This document shows, one piece after another, positions 1 to 6,624 of a stretch of DNA of 8,667 bases. The translations under genes were made by a program, and so were the position numbers. Positions within the stretch are counted from its first letter, which is position 1. Each line of letters opens with the position of its first letter. The stretch is taken from the NCBI GenBank assembly GCA_003524745.1, contig DQGN01000035.1, positions 1-8,667 of the forward strand, written 5' to 3'. The notes below the pieces were generated by a model. That model was not told where the DNA came from, searched no databases, and saw nothing but the letters and a program-made list of their open reading frames with translations. This DNA comes from Patescibacteria group bacterium (GTDB taxonomy: Bacteria; Patescibacteriota; Kazan-3B-28; UBA10110).

Positions 1-2037
1 GTGAGCGTCACGATTAACACCGCTAACCCGGAACCAATTAATCCACCTACTCCTCCAATTACTCAACAAATCTTAACTCGGGTAGAAATCTTAGACACGC
101 AAAGCTTGGCTTTATCCAGCTTTACGATTGATGCCAGCAAAACTAAACAATTTGTGGCAAGGGCTTACGACCAAACCAACCAAGACATTACCAGCAAGAC
201 TGGCTTTATCTGGTCTCTGGACGGCAAGTATCCTGCCTCTCAAGTCGGCAGCATTACCCAAACCGGTCTCTACACCGCCGGCACCAAGGCTGGTTTCTAT
301 TCTGGTGCGCTTAAGCTGGTAGGTTCGTTCGCTGGTAAATCGTTATTAGATACGGTCAGCGTGACGATTAATACTGTCCAACCGCCTCAACAAAATATTT
401 TAACCTCGGTAGTGATTACCCCCGATACCGCTTCGGTCTATGTGGGTGGGCAGGCGCAATACAGCGCCGCTGCTTACGATCAAAATGACCAGGTCTTAGC
501 TGGTGTCGCTTTCCAATGGAGCGTAGTCAACAGTATTACTGGGAGTATTAGCCAAAACGGCCGGTTTACCGCCAATAATTATCCTGGTAGTTATACCAAT
601 AATATTAAGGTAGTAGCTACTTATGGCGAGAGAACAGCCATGGATTATGCAGCTGTAACTGTTCTTAGTCAACCAATCCAAGTTAATTTGCATAGCGTGG
701 TAATCAACCCAGTAGCTACGCAATTACAAATTGGTAGTGCCCAGCAATTTACGGCCACCGCCTATGACCAAAACAATCATGTGCTTAATGATGTGAGTTT
801 TAGTTGGGTTGTAGTTAACGGCGGGGGTTGGGTCAACCAATCGGGTTATTTCACCGCTGGTTATGCTGTTGGCACTTATGCTAATACCGTTCAAGTTGTG
901 GCTACCAGAAATGGTATTACCAAATCCGCTTATGCCACAGTTACTATTTATCAAGTAGTAACACAGAACCTATTGGAACGAGTAGAGATCATTCCCAATT
1001 CAATTAGCATCCGTGTTAATAATCAATACGATTTTAACGCCCAGGCTTATGACAACAACAATAATCCCATCTTTAATGATGTGAACTATAGTTGGTCGGT
1101 GATTTCTGGCGGTGGGACTATTGATCAAAACGGATTGTATTCTGCCCCTAACTATACCGGCATGGCTACCGTGCAAGTGCGGGCTACCCAAGGTAGTCGC
1201 GATCGCTATGCCTTAGCTACCGTTACCGTGACTGATGAGGATCAGCCAAGTGGTGAAATCAGCACAGTCCGGATTACTCCCAGCGTCGCTTACCTTAATA
1301 TTGGCGCCAGCGTAGACTTTAATGCCCAAGCTTATAATGCTTTCGGCAGTCCGGTTTCTGCTGACTACAGCTGGAGTCTAATGAGCAATATCGGTAGCAT
1401 CGACCAAAATGGTTACTTTGTAGCCGGTAGCAATATCGGTACCTATAACGATGTGGTTCGTGTCCGCGCTTATCGTAATGGCGTCGAGAGAGTAGATTAT
1501 GCCGATGTGGTGATCTCCTCTGGCGGACAAAACAATTATGGCCTTTCGGCTACTCTGACTGCGAGCGATGAAAACGGGGGAACGACCTATGAAAATGATG
1601 CCATTAATTATACCTTGCGCATTATTAATCAACAAAATAGTGCGTTGACTAATGTGCGAGCTACTTTCGAATTGCCCCAGTACACTAGCTTTATGTCAGT
1701 CAGTTCTCCTGATGGTACGCCGAGTATTTATAACCGGACCATCAATTGGGAGGCAGGTACGCTTTATGCCAACTCAACCAAAACTCTAACTATCAGAGTA
1801 AGGGTGAATAGCAATGTACCCGCCAATACTGTGGTGAGAGGCAAAGCCTATGTCTGGGCCTCCGAGATTAACGCTTTCTGGGTTTATGCCAATGATCTCT
1901 ATGCCGCAGGCACCGGTGAGATCATCTACGACAATGGCACCCCGCTTATCGATACCGGTGCGGTCGATTGGATTATCGCTGGCTTGACTGCTTTATTGGG
2001 CACGGTGCTCTCGAAGAAATTTCTCTTCCGCATCTAA
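1..2037 (+). CDS. Surface protein with Ig-like repeats, DUF11-like domain and C-terminal anchor (5' partial)
   Basis: This is the C-terminal 678 residues of a secreted, probably cell-surface protein. The GTG at base 1 is not a start: bases 1-22 closely match bases 355-376, where the same VSVTINT stretch ends a repeat, so the gene runs in from upstream. Five Ig-like repeats of about 90-100 residues lie near residues 24-125, 132-223, 228-316, 323-411 and 420-506. Each has an AYDQNN-like strand, a central Trp (WSV, WVV or WSL) and a GxIxQNGxYTA turn, like the bacterial Ig-like (BIG2/invasin) families. Residues 514-625 resemble DUF11 (NYTLRIINQQNSALTNV, then TLTIRVRV). The end has LIDTG (649-653), a hydrophobic stretch (657-670) and a basic tail, so it is built like a sortase signal but lacks the usual Pro. 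There is no Cys in the visible part. Such proteins usually act in adhesion or as surface-layer components; the ligand cannot be told. Partner genes lie outside the window. Confidence 0.85.
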   Translation: MSVTINTANPEPINPPTPPITQQILTRVEILDTQSLALSSFTIDASKTKQFVARAYDQTNQDITSKTGFIWSLDGKYPASQVGSITQTGLYTAGTKAGFYSGALKLVGSFAGKSLLDTVSVTINTVQPPQQNILTSVVITPDTASVYVGGQAQYSAAAYDQNDQVLAGVAFQWSVVNSITGSISQNGRFTANNYPGSYTNNIKVVATYGERTAMDYAAVTVLSQPIQVNLHSVVINPVATQLQIGSAQQFTATAYDQNNHVLNDVSFSWVVVNGGGWVNQSGYFTAGYAVGTYANTVQVVATRNGITKSAYATVTIYQVVTQNLLERVEIIPNSISIRVNNQYDFNAQAYDNNNNPIFNDVNYSWSVISGGGTIDQNGLYSAPNYTGMATVQVRATQGSRDRYALATVTVTDEDQPSGEISTVRITPSVAYLNIGASVDFNAQAYNAFGSPVSADYSWSLMSNIGSIDQNGYFVAGSNIGTYNDVVRVRAYRNGVERVDYADVVISSGGQNNYGLSATLTASDENGGTTYENDAINYTLRIINQQNSALTNVRATFELPQYTSFMSVSSPDGTPSIYNRTINWEAGTLYANSTKTLTIRVRVNSNVPANTVVRGKAYVWASEINAFWVYANDLYAAGTGEIIYDNGTPLIDTGAVDWIIAGLTALLGTVLSKKFLFRI

Positions 2038-2046
2038 AATTATTCT

Positions 2047-2069
2047 GTTACTTTTCCGAGAAAAGTAAC
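2047..2069. repeat. 10-bp perfect hairpin just after the surface-protein gene
   Basis: GTTACTTTTC (2047-2056) is perfectly complementary to GAAAAGTAAC (2060-2069) around a 3-base loop, starting 10 bases after the stop codon. It may end transcription of the surface-protein gene, but it is followed by CAAAATC rather than a T tract, so it is not a textbook intrinsic terminator. From memory, similar GTTACTTTT/AAAAGTAAC hairpins recur as dispersed repeats in many bacterial genomes. Confidence 0.6.
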
Positions 2070-2104
2070 CAAAATCTTCTCGCAGTCGCCTTCGCTTTGC
2101 CTAA

Positions 2105-2167
2105 TATAAAATCCCCTTACTGCTCTCGCCCTATATGAATAACGGGCTTCGCACCGGGGATTTTATA
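2105..2167. repeat. 12-bp perfect inverted repeat
   Basis: TATAAAATCCCC (2105-2116) and GGGGATTTTATA (2156-2167) are exact reverse complements separated by 39 bases that contain a small CGGGCTTCGC motif. No open frame crosses it. It looks like part of a non-coding palindromic repeat; function unknown. Confidence 0.6.
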
Positions 2168-2212
2168 AAGGCAATACGCTTAGGGCTCCAATGCTCGGTC
2201 AGGTCAAGAACA

Positions 2213-2253
2213 AAAAACCAGAATGTCTAGGGTTGTTCCAATGGCTGGTTTTT
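2213..2253 (+). terminator. Weak terminator-like hairpin
   Basis: AAAAACCAG (2213-2221) pairs with CTGGTTTTT (2245-2253) over a 23-base loop, giving an A-rich arm, a short CCAG/CTGG core and a T-rich 3' side. Only four pairs are non-A/T-tract, so termination would be weak; it may simply be another palindromic repeat. Confidence 0.25.
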
Positions 2254-2257
2254 ATGG

Positions 2258-2336
2258 CGTCATTCTGGGGAGCTCTTGGGGCGACTCCAGAATCTTATAA
2301 AATATGATTATGATTCTGGACTATTCCAGAATGACG
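2258..2336. repeat. GTCATTC-type dispersed palindromic repeat, copy A
   Basis: CGTCATTCTGG (2258-2268) is the exact reverse complement of CCAGAATGACG (2326-2336). A second perfect pair, TCCAGAATC (2286-2294) and GATTCTGGA (2312-2320), is nested inside. The left half is closely similar to the left half of copy B at 3670, in another intergenic gap, so this is a dispersed family. It has no coding capacity; it could be a non-autonomous mobile (MITE/REP-like) element. Confidence 0.7.
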
Positions 2337-2418
2337 AACAATAAGGTAGCCCCTCGACCCCAGCATTCGCGGGGCAGGCTTTGCTCGGGGATATTCTATT
2401 TTCTGGTAAGATAAGAAT

Positions 2419-2527
2419 ATGAATCCCGTTAGAGATAGCGTAATTTAGAGCATTAACGGGATTAACTAACAGGAGGGTTTGTTCGTTGCACTACATATCA
2501 TTTAACAGAAATCTCTAACGGGATGAA
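2419..2527 (+). repeat. 109-nt element E1 ending on the prfB start codon
   Basis: ATCCCGTTAGAGAT (2423-2436) and ATCTCTAACGGGAT (2511-2524) form a perfect 14-bp inverted repeat enclosing 74 bases. The same 5 bases, ATGAA, sit at both outer edges (2419-2423 and 2523-2527), and the right copy is the start of prfB, so the stem includes two bases of its ATG. A homologous element of exactly the same length ends on the start of rplI (7857-7965). By hand count about 73 of 109 positions agree without gaps, and one stem pair changes from G-C to T-A. As RNA it would hide the prfB start; as DNA it looks like a short mobile element with direct flanking repeats. Inside it, TAACGGGAT (2454-2462) duplicates the 3' arm, and AGGAGGG (2471-2477) is a strong Shine-Dalgarno-like sequence. 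Confidence 0.75.
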
Positions 2528-3621
2528 AGAATTAAAATTTTCGGTAGAAGAGGCGTTAGATCAGTTAGTTAGATTGCGGAGGTATCTTTGACCCTGCCGA
2601 ACTAACCGCGAAAAATCAGGAAATTGAGCAGGCTATGAGCGAGTCGGAGTTTTGGCAAGATCAAGCCAACGCCCAGGCGCTTACTTTGGAGTTCGAAAAG
2701 AATAAAAAGATTCTGGACGAGCTGGCCGATCTCGATGGCCAATTAAGTAATTTGGCCAATATCATGAAAGACGAGGATTTTGCCAGTACTGACGAAACGG
2801 CAGTACTTCTGTTGGAGGACCTGCAGAACCGATTGGACAATTTAGAGACGGCCACGGTATTGAATGGTCCCTATGATCGGAAAAATGCCTATCTATTTTT
2901 GCATAGTGGGACGGGAGGAGTTGATGCTGCTGATTGGACCGGAATGTTGCTGAATATGTATCTTAAGTATGCGGCGAGGCGGAAATGGAAGACTGCCATC
3001 ATTGATCAAACTTCCGGGGGAGAAGCGGGGATTAAAAGTGCCACGATCAAAGTCGAAGGGGATTTAGCCTATGGTTTGCTAAAAGCCGAAAAAGGCGTCC
3101 ACCGGCTGGTCAGGTTGTCTCCGTTTAATGCCCAAAACCTTCGCCAAACCTCATTTGCCTTAGTAGAAGTCATCCCTGATTTAGGTGAAATTAGCGAGAT
3201 AGATCTGCCCGAAAAAGATTTACGAATTGATGTTTTTCGATCATCCGGGCATGGTGGGCAATCGGTGAATACCACCGATTCGGCTGTGCGCATCACGCAT
3301 TTGCCGACAAAAATTTCTGTCTCATCTCAAAGCGAACGTTCGCAAACCCAAAACAAAGAGATCGCAATGAAGATTTTGAAGCACCGGGTATATTTGCTGG
3401 AGCAGCAAAAACATGATGAGCTGTCGCGCCAGCTCAAGGGCTCCGATCAATCGGGTGATTTTGGGCATCAGATTCGCTCATATGTCCTGCATCCTTATCA
3501 TCAAATCAAAGATCACCGGAGTGATTTTGTGACAACGCAAGTCAAAGAAGTGATCGAAGAAGGCAACTTAGATGAAATAATTAACAGCGTAATTTTGCAA
3601 TTAAAAGACAAGCTGCGTTAG
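2523..3621 (+). CDS. prfB: Peptide chain release factor 2 (programmed +1 frameshift)
   Basis: RF2 ends translation at UAA and UGA by triggering peptide release in the ribosome. The gene starts at ATG 2523 (MKELKFSVEEALDQL...), runs 22 codons to CTT 2586-2588 and meets TGA 2589-2591. Skipping T2589 continues at GAC 2590 and gives 365 residues in all, equal to E. coli RF2. A call starting at the internal ATG 2635 would miss the first 37 residues. Visible motifs are the codon-recognition tripeptide SPF (about 199-201), the catalytic GGQ (about 244-246, in SGHGGQSVN) and TGGVDAADW in domain 2. There is no Shine-Dalgarno directly before the ATG; instead the 3' arm of element E1 abuts it. The order prfB then ftsEX is also seen in Firmicutes. 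Expression should be autoregulated through the frameshift: low RF2 favours the shift. It ends in TAG, which RF1 reads. Confidence 0.95.
2578..2592 (+). promoter_or_regulatory. RF2 programmed +1 frameshift site
   Basis: GGAGG (2578-2582) acts as an internal Shine-Dalgarno three bases before the slippery CTT (2586-2588), followed by TGA C (2589-2592). This matches the known bacterial prfB site (AGGGGG TAT CTT TGA C) in order and spacing, including TAT before CTT. Slow reading of UGA when RF2 is scarce lets the ribosome slip by one base into the main frame. Confidence 0.95.
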
Positions 3622-3633
3622 GCGGATTATAAT
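3605..3633 (+). promoter_or_regulatory. Candidate promoter for the ftsE operon
   Basis: A perfect -10 hexamer TATAAT (3628-3633) lies 17 bases after AAGACA (3605-3610), which matches four of six bases of the -35 consensus. It overlaps the last codons of prfB and would start transcripts near 3640, leaving a leader of about 155 nt that includes repeat copy B before ftsE. It was assigned by eye; the region is A/T-rich, so chance matches are possible. Confidence 0.45.
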
Positions 3634-3669
3634 GAATTTGTAATAATAGTCAGACCTTTGAGTCCCTTC

Positions 3670-3785
3670 CGTCATTCTGGGGAAGCCTCTCAAGGCAACT
3701 CCAGAATCGTATAATAATTAATCTATACGATCCTGGGCAAGCCAGGATGATGAAGCAAGAAATACTTCGTCAGGCTGGAATGACG
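3670..3785. repeat. GTCATTC-type dispersed palindromic repeat, copy B
   Basis: CGTCATTC (3670-3677) pairs with GAATGACG (3778-3785) at the ends. Inside, CCAGAATCGTAT (3701-3712) pairs with ATACGATCCTGG (3725-3736) with one mismatch, and TCCTGG/CCAGGA (3731-3747) can form an alternative hairpin. Its left half matches copy A. It ends 9 bases before ftsE, so it would be transcribed as the ftsE leader. Likely a non-autonomous mobile or REP-like element. Confidence 0.7.
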
Positions 3786-3794
3786 AGAAAATAA

Positions 3795-4475
3795 ATGATT
3801 CAATTTAACCGAGTTACTAAACATTATGGCACAGTACGCGCGTTAGACGGGGCGGTTTTTTCTATTCTGCCGCGCGAATTTGTCAGTTTAGTGGGGCCGT
3901 CGGGGGCCGGCAAATCAACCATCATTAAATTGCTTACCTGCGAAGAATATCCGACTTTTGGGCAAGTCACGATCGATGGCAAAGATGTGCATTTGTTAAA
4001 AAAGGCCTACATCCCGTATTATCGGCGGCAAATTGGCGTTGTCTACCAGGATTTTAAATTACTGCAGAATAAGACAGTATTCGAGAATGTAGCTTTTGCG
4101 CTGGAAGTCACCGGAGCCAGCGATGAGGTGATCAAAACCGAGACGACTAAAATGTTAGATTTGGTGGGGCTCAAATCCAAAGCTAAGAGTTTTCCGCATG
4201 AATTATCTGGGGGCGAAGCCCAACGGGTGGCTATCGCCCGAGCCTTAGTTTTGCATCCGCGCCTCTTGATTGCCGATGAGCCCACCGGAAATCTCGATCC
4301 CCAAAATGCTTGGGATATTGCGCAATTGCTCGTTAAGATTAATCGGATGGGGACAACGGTAATTTTAGCTACGCATAACCGCGAGATTGTCGACAGCATC
4401 GGCAAGCGAGTTATTTCGATGAAAAACGGTAAAATTATTAGCGACCGGCGACATGGTAAATATCGGTTAAATTAA
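3795..4475 (+). CDS. ftsE: Cell division ATP-binding protein FtsE
   Basis: This is the ATPase subunit of the FtsEX complex, which couples ATP hydrolysis in the cytoplasm to control of peptidoglycan hydrolases during division. The 226-residue length is usual. Seen in order: Walker A GPSGAGKST (34-42), Q-loop in VVYQDFKLL (82-90) followed by the FtsE-typical NKTVFENVAFALEVTG, ABC signature LSGGEAQR (137-144), Walker B LLIADEP (157-163) and the switch His in ATH (192-194). All catalytic positions look intact. The ATG follows repeat copy B by 9 bases and has only a weak GAG upstream, so initiation is not strongly Shine-Dalgarno driven. ftsX follows after 3 bases, consistent with translational coupling. 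Other ABC ATPases such as LolD are close relatives, but the FtsX neighbour settles the call. Confidence 0.96.
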   Translation: MIQFNRVTKHYGTVRALDGAVFSILPREFVSLVGPSGAGKSTIIKLLTCEEYPTFGQVTIDGKDVHLLKKAYIPYYRRQIGVVYQDFKLLQNKTVFENVAFALEVTGASDEVIKTETTKMLDLVGLKSKAKSFPHELSGGEAQRVAIARALVLHPRLLIADEPTGNLDPQNAWDIAQLLVKINRMGTTVILATHNREIVDSIGKRVISMKNGKIISDRRHGKYRLN

Positions 4476-4478
4476 ACT

Positions 4479-5396
4479 ATGCAATTATTTTTACGCATTA
4501 TTAAGACATCTTGGCAGGGCTTTTGGCGCAACGGCTGGTTGAGCTTAGTGGCCATATTTATCATGGTGCAAGTGTTGCTCTTGGTCGGGATTTTCTTGAG
4601 TTTAAATGTCGGGGTGGGGCAAGCTATCAGAGCTATTAATAATCAGATAGATTTGGCAGTTTTCTTCAAAGAATATGTGCCCGCTGCCGATATTACCAAC
4701 TTCCAGGCTCGTATCGAAAACATCGAGAATGTAAAATCGGTGGAATTTATCTCGCAAGAGCAAGCGTTGGCCAGATATATCGCTAATAGCCAACACAATA
4801 GAGATTTGATCGAAGCGATCGATAGCGATGCCAGCTTTTTCCCGGCGAGTTTGGAGGTCAAAGTTACTCACCCCGATTCATTGGAGCAGGTCATTCAGCA
4901 AATCAAGTCTCAAGATACCAATAATATTGTGGCGACAACCAGTTGGGAGAAAAATCAAGCAGTTGTGGACAAGTTGCGCAAAATCAATAAGCTATTAGCT
5001 TTGGGCAATGTGGTGATTAGTTTAATTTTATTAATCGTCGCGTTGTTGATAATTTTTAACACTATTAGAATAACTATTTTCACGCGGAAAGAAGAAATCG
5101 AGATCATGAAATTAGTCGGAGCAACGGATTGGTACATTCGCTGGCCCTTTGTGTTAGAAGGGGTCTTGTACGGTTTTCTGGGGGCATTGCTGGCCTTTGG
5201 TTTGACTATATTAATGTATCAGGGGGTAGTCTGGTTCTTAGGCAGCAGCTACTGGTCGTGGCAATCGGTAAGTAAAACTATAGGTGATTTTGGGCTTATG
5301 TTTGCTTTGCGGTTGCTTGGCTTCCAGATATTCTTTGGCATTTTAGTCGGGTCGTTGAGCAGCTATTTGGCGACTCGCCGATATTTAAGAATCTAA
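4479..5396 (+). CDS. ftsX: Cell division protein FtsX
   Basis: This is the membrane subunit partnering FtsE. The 305 residues show four hydrophobic segments, near 21-43, 172-196, 224-252 and 272-296. The large loop between the first two (about 44-170) is the extracytoplasmic domain that in studied bacteria contacts a hydrolase or its activator. EEIEIMKLVGATDWYIRWPFVLEG (205-228; key residues E206, K211, G214) matches the conserved cytoplasmic loop of FtsX that meets FtsE. No Shine-Dalgarno is evident before the ATG; the gene begins 3 bases after the ftsE stop. The M23 peptidase gene follows after 33 bases and is the likely partner of the outer loop. Confidence 0.95.
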   Translation: MQLFLRIIKTSWQGFWRNGWLSLVAIFIMVQVLLLVGIFLSLNVGVGQAIRAINNQIDLAVFFKEYVPAADITNFQARIENIENVKSVEFISQEQALARYIANSQHNRDLIEAIDSDASFFPASLEVKVTHPDSLEQVIQQIKSQDTNNIVATTSWEKNQAVVDKLRKINKLLALGNVVISLILLIVALLIIFNTIRITIFTRKEEIEIMKLVGATDWYIRWPFVLEGVLYGFLGALLAFGLTILMYQGVVWFLGSSYWSWQSVSKTIGDFGLMFALRLLGFQIFFGILVGSLSSYLATRRYLRI

Positions 5397-5401
5397 TGTC
5401 C

Positions 5402-5410
5402 TGCTATATT
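5402..5410 (+). promoter_or_regulatory. Candidate extended -10 promoter before the M23 peptidase
   Basis: TGCTATATT in the 33-base gap after ftsX has the TGn extension plus TATATT (five of six consensus bases). No good -35 is seen, as is tolerated with extended -10 sites. Transcription would start near 5417, in or beside AGGG. It might give the peptidase and S41 genes independent expression. CTGC/GCAG (5401-5404, 5417-5420) could also form a small hairpin here. Confidence 0.35.
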
Positions 5411-5429
5411 TTTAGGGCAGATAATAGTT

Positions 5430-6614
5430 ATGAACATCTGGTCTACTCGAACAAAACACAATTTTTGGCTGAAAGCGATGACTTTGGCAGTAATTTTAAG
5501 TTTAACCGGTGCTACGTTAGCTCAGGCTGATTTGTTGTCCGATAAACAAGGCGAATTAGAGGCTATTCAAAAGAAGATTGAGCAGCAAGAAGCCGAATTG
5601 GCTAAGATCAGAAAACAAAAACTGACTTTGAGCAATCAGGTCAAACTCTTAGATCAACAAATCGAAGCTTCGCGGTTGGCCTTAGAGGGGATCGATACCG
5701 AAATTATTACCATTGGTTTAGAAAAAGGTAAAATTAATCACGAATTGGTTGATTTAGAAGAGGAGGCGTTGGGACGACGCTTGGCGTTGAAGCTGGCTAT
5801 CCGCACTTCTTATATGTACAGCCAAGATAGTTTGTTAGAAATTATGCTGGGCTCTAATAGTTTGGCTGATTTTATGAGCAAGGTGCAATATGTGGACAAT
5901 ATCCAGAACAAAATTACTGCCAACATCTCTGCTTTGGAAGAGATCAAGCAAAATTTGAGCACTAAAAAAACTGTTTTAGAGGACAAAAATGTGCGCTTGT
6001 TGGATATCAAGCAGCGACGCATTGTCGAAGAGCAAAGTTTGCAAGTACAAGTAGGGGCCAAGCAAGCAATTGTAAAGGATCTAAAATTGAGCGAGGCGGA
6101 TTATCAGAAACAATTAGAAGCAGCCCGCGCCGAGCAGCAAGCTGTGGCTAACGAAGTCGCTGCATTGCTTAAAGCTGTGCCTAAACGGGCTCCGGTCGGT
6201 GATCTGGTGCTATATTGGCCAATTGCTTCTCGAAAAATTACCGCCGGTTTTCGTGATCCCGATTATGCGCGCACCTTTGGCCTGCCTCATAATGGTATGG
6301 ATATTGCTACTCCTCAAGGCACCCCAGTTAAAGCTCCGGCAGATGGTACAGTAACTAAAATTAAAGATGGTGGAGCTCGGGGGTTAAGTTATATGATAAT
6401 TAACCACACCAACGGTTTAGCTACCGTCTATATGCATTTATCGGGTTTTGCTGTGAGTACGGGAGCCTCTTTGGTCAGGGGACAGGTAATCGGTTATTCT
6501 GGGGGTACCCCCGGCACTCCCGGGGCAGGTTGGCTGACTACTGGACCGCATTTACATTTTGAAGTATGGTATCAAGACCAGGCGCGTAACCCATTAGCTT
6601 ATCTTGTTGATTAG
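5430..6614 (+). CDS. EnvC-like murein hydrolase, M23 (LytM) peptidase with coiled coil
   Basis: This is a secreted peptidoglycan endopeptidase, probably controlled by FtsEX. The N-terminus has basic residues and a hydrophobic core (about 15-31), with likely cleavage after AQA (about 32-33), i.e. a signal peptide. Residues about 35-250 are rich in Glu, Gln, Lys and Leu with heptad-like spacing, giving long coiled coils as in EnvC and PcsB. The C-terminal M23 domain (about 258-392) keeps the zinc ligands HNGMD (H287, D291) and the HLH of GPHLHFEVW (H374, H376), plus H336 in YMHLSGF. It therefore looks catalytically competent, unlike E. coli EnvC, whose domain is degenerate and only activates amidases. 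ATG 5430 fits the signal peptide; AGGG lies 12 bases upstream, far for a Shine-Dalgarno. Its position after ftsX supports the role. The exact bond cut cannot be told. Confidence 0.9.
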   Translation: MNIWSTRTKHNFWLKAMTLAVILSLTGATLAQADLLSDKQGELEAIQKKIEQQEAELAKIRKQKLTLSNQVKLLDQQIEASRLALEGIDTEIITIGLEKGKINHELVDLEEEALGRRLALKLAIRTSYMYSQDSLLEIMLGSNSLADFMSKVQYVDNIQNKITANISALEEIKQNLSTKKTVLEDKNVRLLDIKQRRIVEEQSLQVQVGAKQAIVKDLKLSEADYQKQLEAARAEQQAVANEVAALLKAVPKRAPVGDLVLYWPIASRKITAGFRDPDYARTFGLPHNGMDIATPQGTPVKAPADGTVTKIKDGGARGLSYMIINHTNGLATVYMHLSGFAVSTGASLVRGQVIGYSGGTPGTPGAGWLTTGPHLHFEVWYQDQARNPLAYLVD

Positions 6615-6624
6615 ATATTTAGTT

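Noticed and set aside
1..3. GTG at base 1 as the start of the surface protein
   Set aside because: The first residues repeat the end of an Ig-like domain found again at bases 355-376, so the gene enters from outside the window and no signal peptide is present.
355..1520. Repeats in the surface-protein gene as a CRISPR array
   Set aside because: The repeats are about 270-300 bases, coding, degenerate and in frame; there are no short identical repeats with unique spacers.
496..1635. Minus-strand frames of 63-85 codons under the Ig-like repeats
   Set aside because: They recur because the underlying DNA repeats; their products share no domain and lie antisense to the surface protein.
2038..2522. 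A tRNA or small protein gene in the long gap
   Set aside because: No cloverleaf, GTTCRA-type arm or CCA end was seen, and no open frame of useful length occurs on either strand.
2419..2527. E1/E2 as group I or II introns
   Set aside because: At 109 nt they are far too short for the catalytic cores of these introns, and no conserved core motifs are seen.
2635..2637. ATG 2635 as the prfB start
   Set aside because: It would drop the first 37 residues of RF2; the +1 frameshift from ATG 2523 restores the standard length.
4043..4405. 120-codon minus-strand frame within ftsE
   Set aside because: It overlaps conserved ABC motifs on the other strand and has no features of its own.
6604..6606. TTG 6604 as the S41 protease start
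   Set aside because: It overlaps the M23 gene end and only adds a few residues before a clear ATG at 6625 placed ahead of the membrane anchor.
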